Of a stretch of DNA of 64,000 bases, positions 55,432 through 64,000 are shown in pieces (within the stretch, counting starts at the first letter, position 1; every line of letters starts with the position of its first letter). The position numbers and the translations under genes were made by a program. The notes under the pieces are model-generated. The model had not been told where the DNA came from. It was given only the letters and a program-made list of their open reading frames with translations, and searched no databases. The stretch is from Channallabes apus (Eukaryota; Chordata; Actinopteri; Siluriformes; Clariidae), in NCBI GenBank assembly GCA_030522415.1, contig CM060121.1:14603142-14667141 (forward strand), written 5' to 3'.

Positions 55432-55446
55432 CTGCCGACTACGCCA
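55432..55446 (-). promoter_or_regulatory. ERV2 primer-binding site, tRNA-Ser type
   Basis: In element sense, after an ACT spacer, TGGCGTAGTCGGCAG is the exact complement of the 3' end of a vertebrate tRNA-Ser (AGA/TGA type) plus CCA, as I recall that tRNA. Confidence 0.75.
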
Positions 55447-55449
55447 AGT

Positions 55450-55881
55450 TGTGGTGGAAATTCTGAAAACAATATAAAGACAAGTAATTCATACACTGGG
55501 TAAGAGCAAAGTAACAAAGGTTTTATTTCAAACTTCTGCAGAAGCACCCGTCTCATACAGCAAACAGTTGCAGCATAGAGAAAAGGTGATCTCTTTCTCT
55601 AGCTGACCTATTTTATACACAAACATCTCTGCTAACATAATCAACGCCCCGTACGTGAAGTTCCTGCATTCAAACTCATGACTCTTTATCTCACCCAGAC
55701 CAGATGTCTATACCTTATCATTTATTCATGGACAACTACAATCAGGTTGTTTCTATTCTGTTCTCGGCCTTGTGTCTCTAAGCTTCGACAAACAAGTTCA
55801 AACTTCTAAGGCCTACGTTACACACTTACTACAAGAATCAAATAGGATTAATACATAATTAAAATATGATTTTTCCATCTT
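55450..55881 (-). repeat. ERV2 5' LTR
   Basis: It matches the 3' LTR for 428 bp with about five substitutions. At its outer (U3) end the expected terminal TACA on the plus strand reads CTT before the GTCT duplication, a small local change. Confidence 0.9.
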
Positions 55882-55885
55882 GTCT

Positions 55886-56640
55886 TCAACAAGGCTCGGG
55901 CCACCTCACTCTCTCCTCACCGACCTTATGACTGTTCTATTGATTTCCCTCCAAAAGGTCGTTTTTACTCCGTGACACACCAAGAGCAAGGAGCCATGAA
56001 CGAATACATCACTGGGTCCCTCGCCGCTGGTATCATGCACCCATCCTCCTCACCCGCAGGAGCGGGGTTTTTCTTCGTCAAAAAGAAAGATGGGTCCCTC
56101 TGTCCATGCCATGTCCCTCCAGATCATCCCCCTCTGTCTACGCGCACAGGTCCTGGAATGGGGTCATGGATCCAAGCTGTCCTGTCACCCCTGCCTGGAC
56201 ATTCTTTGTCCTACAACAGCGCTTCTGGTGGCCCACGATGGGGAGGGACGTTTCCCTGCACCCGCTGCAAACCCAACAACCGCCCTCTGGCTGGTCTTCT
56301 CAGACCCTTACCCATACCTCACCGCCCCTGGTCGCAAATCTCGCTGGATTTCATAACGGGTCTACCCTCATCTGATGGCAACACCTGTATCATGACCATC
56401 GTTGACCGTTTCTCCAAGTCTGTCCACCTGGTTCCACTCCCCAAGCTTCCCTCCGCCAAGGATACTGCTGAGCAGTTGATCCTCCATGTTTTTCGTCTCC
56501 ATGGCCTCCCCACTGACATAGTATCAGATCGTGGCCCTCAGGTCACCTCACGCATCTGGAAGGCCTTTTGTAAACTCATCGGGGCCACCCCTAGCCTGTC
56601 TTCTGGCTTTCAGCCCCAGTCCAACGGTCAAACAGAATGA
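55886..56640 (+). pseudogene. Gypsy-A RT start fused by deletion to integrase
   Basis: Resuming after ERV2, the reading gives [20 protein letters not shown] and [18 protein letters not shown], the first RT block. At about 56105 it jumps to integrase: [14 protein letters not shown] zinc region, then [44 protein letters not shown] and SNGQTE, followed by a stop at 56638. YLDD and RNase H are gone. The L1-like insertion follows 17 bp later. Confidence 0.8.
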
Positions 56641-56660
56641 AAGAAATTTCCCTCCGGTGT

Positions 56661-58082
56661 TCCAAATTTCATGTACTATTACTGGGCAGCCAATATAAGA
56701 GCACTGATGTTCTGGTTAAACAATGACATTAATCCCCCTGTATGGACAATTCTGGAGGCGGCCTCAGTTAGACCCACCTCTCTAATAGCATTATTGTGTT
56801 CTAAAATACCACTTGTTCAACCAATCTCTAGTCTGACCTCTAATCCAGTTGTTAAACATTCAGGTAAAATCTGGAATCAATTCAGAATATCGTTTTCTCT
56901 TAAAGAATTACCACAGGCTGCCCCAATTGCTGAAAATTACATGTTTGTTCCATCTATGATGGATGATGCTTTTAAAATTTGGGCTAGAAATGGATTGATC
57001 TCATTGTCTGAACTTTATATTGATGGAAATTTTGCATCCTTCGAACAGTTAGTACAGAAATACGACATTCCTAAATCACACTTTTATAGGTATTTGCAGC
57101 TTCGGAATTTTGTGGCATTGAATTCTAATAATTTCCCATCATGCCCTCCACTTTCTTTATTAGATTCAATATTTGAATGTAAATCAGTCCAAAAACAAAC
57201 TATACGCAGGATCTATGAAATACTCAATGTGTATGAAGCAACACCCTTAGACTTACTCAGGAATAAATGGGAGACAGATTTAGATGAACCAATTTCAGAG
57301 GAAATCTGGCACAAAATAATACAGGGAATTTATTCATCATCCATTTGCCTTAGACATGCTGTAATACAATTTAAGATTGTGCATCGTCTACACTGGTCAA
57401 AAGTTAGACTTTCTAAGATTAAAACTGATATAGACACCACATGTGACAGATGCAGACAGGCTCCTGCAACTCTGCTGCATATGTTCTGGACTTGTCCAAG
57501 ACTCTACATGTTCTGGACCAAGATTTTCGATACTTTTTCTGGAATATTTGGAGAGACAGTAGAGCCAACTCCATTTGTAGCATTGTTTGGTGTGCCTCCA
57601 GAAAACAAAGGAAAATTTTTTGACCAAAGGAAAATTAAAATATTGGCCTTCTGTTCCCTTTTAGCTAGGAGATTAATTCTGACTAAATGGAAAGACCCTG
57701 ATCCACCAACATTTAGCCACTGGATAAGGGAAGTGATGTACTGCCTTAAATTGGAGAAAATTAGGTATACTGTTAAAGGGTCTACTGACACATTTTATGA
57801 TATTTGGCAGCCTTTCTTAACTTTTGCTGAGGGCCTGAACGCAGATATTATTGTCCTGTAAAGGAAGTGTGTGGGGAAGATTACTTACTTATTTACTTAT
57901 TTTATTTAATTGGAAAAAATTTTATGGACATGTGATTGTTATGGCATCCTTGTGTTTGTCTGTTGTTGGGGGGATGGGGGGGTTGGTTTTTGTGTTCTCT
58001 TTTGTTGTGTTTTCTTATGTTTTTTTTCTGTATAGTTTGAAAATAAATAAAAAAACTTAAAAATAAATAAAAATAAAAATAA
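56661..58082 (+). mobile_element. 5'-truncated L1-like LINE insertion
   Basis: A 17-bp direct repeat AAATTTCCCTCCGGTGT flanks it (56644-56660 and 58083-58099). The insert begins inside ORF2, has a short 3' UTR and ends in an A-rich (AAATAAAT)n tail. These are the marks of target-primed reverse transcription with 5' truncation. Confidence 0.9.
56671..57861 (+). pseudogene. L1-like ORF2 C-terminal part (396 codons open)
   Basis: This open frame contains the post-RT C-terminal domain of L1-clade ORF2. It starts YYYWAANIRALMFWLNND and includes a cysteine/histidine cluster CDRCRQAPATLLHMFWTC that resembles the CCHC motif of L1 proteins. RT and endonuclease are absent because of 5' truncation. The absence of stops over nearly 400 codons indicates a recent insertion compared with the broken Gypsy-A around it. 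Confidence 0.8.
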
Positions 58083-58378
58083 AAATTTCCCTCCGGTGTA
58101 TGACCACCCAGGATGTTACTAGCTGGAGCAAGTTCCTCCCGTGGATCGAGTACGCTCACAACTCTCTGCCGTCTGCCACCACAGGTTTCTCTCCATTCCA
58201 GTGCTGTTTGAGCTAAAGACCCTTTCACGCAAGCTCTCTCCACGTTTCATTGGCCCATTTACAATAACCATGTTAATCAATCCGTGCGCCGTCCGACTTT
58301 TACTTCCCTCGTCCATGCAACGCATTCATCCCACCTTCCACGTGTCCCAGCTACGACGCATTGTAAACTGTCCTCTAA
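58083..58378 (+). pseudogene. Gypsy-A integrase end and tether remnant
   Basis: After the L1-like insert the reading gives [20 protein letters not shown] and [12 protein letters not shown], then a deletion, then [20 protein letters not shown] and [13 protein letters not shown], the segment before the C terminus in Ty3/gypsy integrases. No chromodomain remains. Confidence 0.75.
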
Positions 58379-58616
58379 GGATTACACGGCTTTGAACTCC
58401 TGCTCTCATCCCTCAACTACGACTCTGCTTCGCCCTTGTTTTGGCTCGACACACCCACTGACGGATTGCACGGCTTTGAACTCCTCCTTTCATCCTTCAA
58501 TTACACCTCTGTTTCTCGTCTCTTCTCGTCACACAGCTTGCCCAACATCTCACGAAACCACCTGCTTCTCTGCACCTGGATCCATCTCTCCACATGTTTG
58601 TTTCTCCTCGCTGACA
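58379..58616 (+). repeat. Gypsy-A 3' LTR, truncated
   Basis: It corresponds to the second half of the 5' LTR (from about 39349), with roughly 10 percent differences by eye. The first 200 bp are missing, joined directly to the coding remnant. Confidence 0.75.
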
Positions 58617-59077
58617 AATATGTAAAATGACCATGCATTTTATTCTATTAATTTTATACAATTGGTGTGTTAACAACCCTAGGATAGTCACATTTAAACT
58701 TTTTAAGTATATTATTTACTTGATTTATTAAAATCTGTCCCCTAATGAACTCCACAGTTTCATTACATTAGTGTTTCCCAGAGATACTTGTTTGTGCAAA
58801 ACAACATACTTAATCTGGAATGCATTATCCGCATTACAGTGGGAGAGAGCTCTTCATCATTAGGACAGTTGAACTTTCTTTTTAATGTCAACCACACACC
58901 AAGAGATTGGTTTACACAGTACAACTTCCCAGTTAGTATAATAAAATGGACCTTGTCATTAAACTTATTTTCTCGTTCAGCATCAATATTCTCTGTACTA
59001 AAAAAATTGCTTTTCTAACTTATTTATATAGTAGTGCTAATGACAGGAGAATGCCACCACTGGAAATGCGTTTATCA
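58617..59077. other. Unassigned stretch
   Basis: AT-rich sequence with no recognised gene or element ends. Confidence 0.3.
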
Positions 59078-59525
59078 TCTTGGAGCATGACGTGAGGAGA
59101 GGCTTTAGGAGGGTGAACACCAAGATAGCAGCAGGACACAATTCATCTCAAGTTAAATCCTGCGCTGACCAGTTAGCATTGTTGTTAGCGGTAATATTCA
59201 ACCTTTCCTTGTTACAAAAATTAATCCCTACATGCTTCAAACAGTTAATTATTGACCCTGTCCCAAAGAAAATCCCATCCTGCCAGCTTCGGTGACCTTC
59301 GCCCTGTAGCCCTGACCTCAGTTGTGAAGTGCTTTGAAAGGCTGGTCAGAGACTTCATCATCTCCTCACTACCTGATTCAATGTACCTGTTACCTGTTTC
59401 GTTCAAATTGATCAACCGATGATGCCATCTCACACATGCCACACACAACCCAACTGGACACTACCAATGGGAATCATGTTAAAATGCTGTTTATTTAGTT
59501 CAGCTTTTAATACTATAATTTCCTA
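59078..59525 (+). pseudogene. Relic of a non-LTR reverse transcriptase
   Basis: Across shifted frames it reads VRRGFRRVNTKIAAGHNSSQ, CADQLALLLAVIFNLSLLQK, DLRPVALTSVVKCFERLVRD, DAISHMPHTTQ and FSSAFNTII. These are RT blocks of CR1/Jockey-type LINEs (compare 'RPVALTSV..K.FERLV'). It contains stops, frameshifts and small deletions and is much older than the LINE at 1-4572. Confidence 0.75.
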
Positions 59526-59574
59526 ATTAATTAATACTAAATCAGAATACTAAAGTTACCGGTTGTGAAGTATG

Positions 59575-59970
59575 TGTGTGTCAAACACGCCAAATTTTGA
59601 CTATATATAACCTCGGTCAGGTGACGTCATCTGATGAAGTGCACCTGCTGGTTATAAATAGGAGTGAATCGGAAACATCCTCAGGTCAGTTTTGTCTGAA
59701 AGGATGTCCAGTCACACAAGCAGTGCGGCATTGGAGCACAGCATCTCGTTCCCGCTTTTCCAGGGAACAGGGTTACAGCAAAGTAACCCGAGACGTTCCC
59801 ATTCAAAAGCTACACTCAATGCTGCGTGAAAACGCTATGGGAACAAGAATACCTGCAAGTACTGCAAGTGCCTGGACCCTCAAGGTTGTGTTGCGTGTGC
59901 GCACAATAGCCAAGGAGGTCTCAGACCTAGCTCTGGGAGGCTGATTCGAGGAGCATGAACATCCAAACTA
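59575..59970 (+). repeat. Teleost repeat with TATA box, CRE and nested palindromes
   Basis: TGACGTCA lies at 59622-59629 and TATAAATA at 59653-59660. A nested palindrome of the form CTCGTTCCC...GGGAAC..GGTTAC...GTAACC..GTTCCC occupies 59747-59803. I have seen this kind of palindrome repeatedly in teleost intergenic DNA but cannot name the family. The 122-codon frame over it is probably not a gene. Confidence 0.45.
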
Positions 59971-59972
59971 TA

Positions 59973-60401
59973 TGTAAGAGCCATATCGCATTTGTTATGA
60001 ATTTGTTGTTGTGTTTATTTTATTTTATTCATTTTATTGTACTTTAAAGTTATCAGTTATTTAGTTAGCATTAGGCTATTGTTTAAGCATCCATTTATGA
60101 CAACCGTATTGTGTGTAATGTCTGTGATGTCATTCCACTGTTACACGTAGTTGCATGTCTATGTCACTGTAAAAAGTTCAGTTAAAATACGGAAGTTGTG
60201 GAGAACACAAGCTTTTGACTGTAATCTACAAGATGCAGCAAATAACTTCTTGTAACCTGGATTTAGACAACTGTACCAAGTGTTAATTATTTGACACTGG
60301 AAAATTAAAACAAGAGACAAAGTAATCATCGGACTTCTGTTGTGAGTGAATAATCAAACTAAAGATACGCGTCAAAACATGTGTAATAATATGACCGAAC
60401 A
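59973..60401 (+). repeat. BEL-3 5' LTR
   Basis: It aligns with the BEL-1 LTR but is shorter (about 429 bp). It lacks most of the hairpin modules, keeping one AGATGCAGCAAATAACTTCTTGTAA form. The end is ATGACCGAACA rather than GCATCTACA. Confidence 0.7.
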
Positions 60402-60492
60402 AATGTCAAAAACTTACTCCGTCGTTCAAGCACAGATAAGTGACTGTTGAAACTGAAACCGAAAGAGACTTGCTTGTTTTTTTAACCTCACC

Positions 60493-62072
60493 ATGTCAAA
60501 CAACGAGGATAACGCTGCCAGCACCAAGCTCGAGAGCCAGAGGGCGCTCATCGATACGAACAGACAAGAGAGGCTTAACGAAACTCTGGAAGCAACAAAA
60601 GGCAAGTTGGATCAACTGAGTGTAATGTCCAATGAATTTGAGAGGCTTAACGAACAATGTATGCAACCTAGATACTGTTGAAACTAAGTACAGCTCGAAA
60701 CTAAGTACAGCTCGAAATACAAACAGCTGATAAGAGAATTTACTAGAAGCAACGTTGAGGTGTCAGTGTGCATGCATAAGGATGAACTCGACCATGATCA
60801 GGACTCCTGTTTTATACCCGAAATGCAACGCTGCACAGCATTTATGGCAAAAGTGCATCGCTGGATAGAGGACACCACCACTCTATGATGTCTCGAACAT
60901 GCAACGACAAAGTTTCGTCAGATGACAGCATGTCGCAAGTGGTGGCGGCTGAGCCACAAGGAAGCTTAGCGTCGGCAGCATCCAAAAGGTCCTCGACGTC
61001 TGCATCATCCTCATCTCGCCGCAAAGAAGAAGTCAGCAGGGCAGCTTTGCTGGCCAAAGCAGCAACCCTGGATGAACGGCTTGAGCTAGAAATGGAGGAA
61101 GCACAAATAAAGATAAAAAAGGAAAGGACGAAAATCAAAACTGCGCTTGCCATGCACGATGCTAAATTAAGAGTGCTTCAATATCAAGATCGCAAAAGAC
61201 AACAGCCTGCAACGGAGAGTACAGTTATTGAATTGAGCAGCGCGTACCAGAGCAGCGCATACTTTTCCAACCCGGAATATGACAGCCGACAACAGCCGGT
61301 AAGAGAGAGCTCGGTCAACGAACCGAGCAGCCTGCACTGTCCAAACTCGGAATATAATGAAATTTACGAGCACAGTGCGTCGATGGATTGTCACGAACTG
61401 CCACCACATCTCGAGGCAGCCCGTTTAAGTGTGCCCATCAGTGTCAGACCTACAATGGCAAGTACCTCAAGGGAATGTTTCACCCAAGACAATGATTACT
61501 TAAGTCAGGGTTTCGATACAGCACATTTCCAAATGCCAATGCCCTACGGGGCAGCCTACTCAGGCATGCCCATAAGCGCAAACCCACAAATGACAAACAC
61601 CTCAAGGGAATGTTTCACCCAAGACAATGATTACCTACGTCAGGGGCTTGACACAGTGCATCACCAAATGCGACGTCAGACAGAACTCTTGCAAAGAGCC
61701 AAATGCTATCTTCCTTACCTCAGCGCAACTTTCCTCCGTTTTATGGAGACCCGCGTAAGTTTACGTTATTCATGTTGTCTTTTGAACCTTTGGTCGAATC
61801 CAAAACCTGACAGTGACATCGATAAGCTGTACTATCTTGACCTGTACACCACAGGGGAACCCAAAGACCTTGTAACAAGCTGCATGCAACTGCCAGATGG
61901 GTATGCAAAGGCAAAGAAACTGCTACACGACAGGTTTGGAAACGAGCTAAGAATTTCAACAGCGTATAAGCAAAAGGCAATTAATTGGCCAAAAATAAAG
62001 TCAAACACCGGAAAGTCGTTAAGCACCCTCTCCTCGTTTCTGACAACTTGGCAAAACGTCATGGCAAACTAG
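60493..62072 (+). pseudogene. BEL-3 gag
   Basis: Gag opens MSNNEDNAASTKLESQRALI at 60493, hits a stop at 60679-60681 and continues in the 60885-62072 frame. That frame has the Ser-rich coiled coil (RRKEEVSRAALLAKAATLDE), the RQQPVRESSVNEPSS motif, and two tandem copies of a unit with TSRECFTQDNDYL.QG.DT. Its end carries a BEL/Pao Gag core block (DSDIDKLYYLDLYTTGEPKD, then YAKAKKLLHDRFGNELRIS). A frame break follows at 62070. Confidence 0.8.
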
Positions 62073-62157
62073 GAATCCATGGAAGAGTTAAATGGCAGTG
62101 CATGCATGAACACCATTCTTCTAAAACTGCCCTACAAGCTGATCGACAGATGGAAGA

Positions 62158-63376
62158 ACTTTGAAGAGAGTCATAGCAAGGCATTTAAACGTACAAGGCA
62201 GAAAAGTTGAGGTGATGTTGAGCACCATGAGCTCTAGGAAATTAGTAGAAAGCTATGTACTCACCGATTTGGAGATTAGTAGTCTGGACGAAAACACCTT
62301 TGTCGAACTTCCCAAAGTGTTTACACAAAAGAGCATCCCAGCTACAGTGGAAAACATTCCACAACATTGATAAGTGGCCATATCTTAGTGATGTAAAGTT
62401 GCCCCAGATTAACGCTGGAATCGAAATTCTTATAGGCAATAGAGAGTATAAGCTCCTAGAACCATGGCAAGTGATTAACAACAGGCACATGGGGCCGTAC
62501 GCAGTAAAGACTGCCCTCGGATGGACTTTGAACGGACCTCTTCGAGAACGCGTTGAGGACAGCATGCCCAACAACGAACCGGCGAGCATCACAGTCAAGA
62601 AAACCTCTGTTGAAAGCGTAGAACAAATGCTGATACAGCAGTTCAATCATGACTTTCCCGAACGAAATTGTGATGATAAGGCCGAGTGTGAACATCAGTT
62701 TTTAGACTCTGTGAATAACTCTTTGCAGTTTATAAATAATCATTTCCACATCGGCCTCCCACTTAAAAAGGCAATCATTCAAATGCCCAATAACCGAAGT
62801 GCAACCATGCAGCGCGCATTAAACCTCAAAAGAAAATTCAATAGTAACAGCTCCTTTCACGAGGAGTATACAAACTTCATGAATGACATGCTTAGAAAGA
62901 GTTATGCAGTCAGGGTTCCTACACCTCATTTAGATCGACAAGATGGCCAGGTGTGGTACATACCTCACCATGGCGTGTATCATCCGCAAAAGAACAAATT
63001 AAGGGTGGTTTTTGATTGCGCTGCTAGCTATCAGGGAATATCACTAAATAGTGAGCTCCTACAAGGACCAGACTTAACAAATTCACTAATCGGCGTGCTC
63101 ACACACTTTAGACAAGAGAAGGTTGCCATGATGGCAGACGTGAAAGCCATGTACTATCAAGTGAGAGTCCCTGAAAAGGACACCGATCTGCTGCGCTTCT
63201 TATGGTGGCCGAACGGAGACGTGAACCAAGACCTAGTTCAGTATAAGATGGTAGTTCACATGTTCGGTGCAAAATCATCTCCTAGTGTTGCTAAATTTGC
63301 CCTTAGAAAGCCAGCAGAAGAAATCCGCAGCAACGCACCTGCTGTGGCAGTTAACACAGTGCTCAAAAACTACTGA
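62158..63376 (+). pseudogene. BEL-3 protease-RT region
   Basis: 62161-62370 reads VMLSTMSSRKLVESYVLTDL and FVELPKVFTQKSIPATVENI, the BEL protease/RT linker. A frameshift near 62340 leads to LPQINAGIEILIGNREYKLL and GPYAVKTALGWTLNGPLRER, then RT: RVVFDCAASYQGISLNSELL, MMADVKAMYYQVRVPEKDTD and LLRFLWWPNGDVNQD. It stops after NTVLKNY at 63374-63376. The YVDD motif and about 60 residues after it are deleted. Confidence 0.85.
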
Positions 63377-64000
63377 CTTCCATCCGAAAGCGAAATGATC
63401 AAAGACATGAGGGACTTAGATTTGAGTAAAGATGCACTGCCCATCGAGAGAGCTCTAGGGGTGCTGTGGTGCATCAATTCAGACATGACATGACCTGTGA
63501 CAAGACGAGGAATCTTCTCAATCACTTTCTCAATTTACGATCCCTTGGGTTTCCTCACACCTGTTATACTGCCAGCTAAAATTTGAATGCAGCAGTTATG
63601 TAAAGAAAAACTCGCATGGGATGACTACATTCCCGAGCAGTTTGTAAAAAGATGGAAATTCTGGCTGCAAGAGTTGCACCAACTGTCCAAGTTCAGCTGA
63701 CTTCGGAGTTACAGCTACAGCACAACTTCATCACTTCTCGGATGCAAGTGAAATGGGATACGTCAGGTTAGTAAATACCGGTGGGCTCACACATTGCACA
63801 TTCATGATGGGGAACTCTTGTGTAGCACCCCTGAAACAGACCACTATTCCACGCATAGAACTGACTGCGGCAGTGGTCGCCGTGAAAAATGACAAAATGT
63901 TGAAAGAACAACTAGAACTGAAATTGCTGGACTCTATGTTTTGGACTGACAGTACAACTGTTTTGAGATATATTGATAAGGAAAAACTTCGTTTTAAAAC
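63377..64000 (+). pseudogene. BEL-3 post-RT and RNase H-like region, broken and incomplete
   Basis: Continuing in shifted frames: EMIKDMRDLDLSKDALPIER, then a stop near 63490, [17 protein letters not shown] followed by a stop at 63586, HHFSDASEMGY, and TTIPRIELTAAVVAVKNDKM leading to MFWTDSTTVLRYI at the window edge. The order matches BEL-2. Confidence 0.75.

Larger units (their letters stand above)
40969..55881 (-). mobile_element. ERV2: damaged endogenous retrovirus carrying Gypsy-B
   Basis: Minus-strand provirus with LTRs of about 430 bp, tRNA-Ser-type primer site, gag, pol and env. The target duplication GTCT (40965-40968 and 55882-55885) sits in Gypsy-A's protease-RT linker; removing the provirus and one copy rejoins an open gypsy reading. 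The LTRs differ at about five positions. Gag and pol carry several stops and frameshifts; env is open. Integrase is split by Gypsy-B. Confidence 0.92.
39147..58616 (+). mobile_element. Gypsy-A: Ty3/gypsy element, old and multiply interrupted
   Basis: Plus-strand Ty3/gypsy element with a full 5' LTR, broken gag with a CCHC knuckle, protease, a short RT piece, integrase, a C-terminal tether region and a truncated 3' LTR. ERV2 sits between protease and RT; an L1-like LINE sits in integrase. Most of RT and RNase H are deleted near 56105. Flanking 5-mers ACTAT (39142-39146) and AATAT (58617-58621) differ at one base and may be the aged target duplication. Confidence 0.8.
59973..64000 (+). mobile_element. 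BEL-3: BEL/Pao LTR element, 5' part, runs off the window
   Basis: It has a 5' LTR (TGTAAGAGCC start), gag, protease-region and RT segments, and the start of an RNase H-like region in the plus orientation. It is the same family as BEL-1 and BEL-2. Several frameshifts and stops, and the loss of the RT YVDD box, make it non-autonomous. The 3' half lies beyond 64000. Confidence 0.85.

Noticed and set aside
59576..59944. 122-codon frame as a small gene
   Set aside because: It lies over a palindromic multicopy repeat and has no domain; chance coding is more likely.

Overview
The window is a piece of a teleost fish chromosome made almost entirely of transposable elements, with no intact host gene that I can support. 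Fish origin is inferred from the mix: esterase-ORF1 CR1/L2-type LINEs, Tf1/sushi-type chromoviruses, BEL/Pao elements, PIF/Harbinger, Tc1-like and foldback DNA elements, fish-type endogenous retroviruses (ERVs), and decayed exons resembling a multicopy teleost 'SAM domain-containing protein 3-like' family. The order of fish is not resolved.

Layout. 1-4572: CR1/L2-like LINE on the minus strand (SGNH-esterase ORF1, then endonuclease/RT ORF2 with one frameshift). 4573-5350: unclassified repeat R1. 5351-7189: internally deleted BEL-1. 7540-14221: PIF/Harbinger transposon (CAG target duplication) with BEL-2 (7949-13264, ACGCC duplication) inside its transposase gene. 14222-25960: AT-rich sequence with degenerate tandem repeats, a 1.1-kb foldback element (19387-20476), microsatellites and two decayed exons. 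25961-38740: a second R1 copy, split by a long-TIR DNA element (26286-37978, 8-bp duplication AAATTAGA), itself split by a complete retrovirus, ERV1 (27102-37810, minus). 38853-59525: a Tc1-like fragment, then the nest Gypsy-A (plus) containing ERV2 (40969-55881, minus) containing Gypsy-B (44202-49597, minus), with an L1-like LINE in the distal part of Gypsy-A, then a LINE RT relic. 59973-64000: BEL-3, running off the window.

ERV1 and Gypsy-B are the young elements. Each has two LTRs that look identical by eye, perfect short target duplications and full-length ORFs. ERV1 has gag and pol in one frame separated by a single TAG, and env overlapping the end of pol. ERV2 is older (about 5 LTR differences in 428 bp, several stops and frameshifts) and was later broken by Gypsy-B.

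The most unusual finding is an extra domain of about 180 residues between protease and RT in the pol of both ERVs. It carries paired H-x-T and H-x-[T/S] motifs arranged like a CNPase-type 2H phosphodiesterase. The second is Gypsy-B's apparent self-priming design: 9 nt at the predicted transcript start are exactly complementary to 9 nt lying 2 nt past the 5' LTR.
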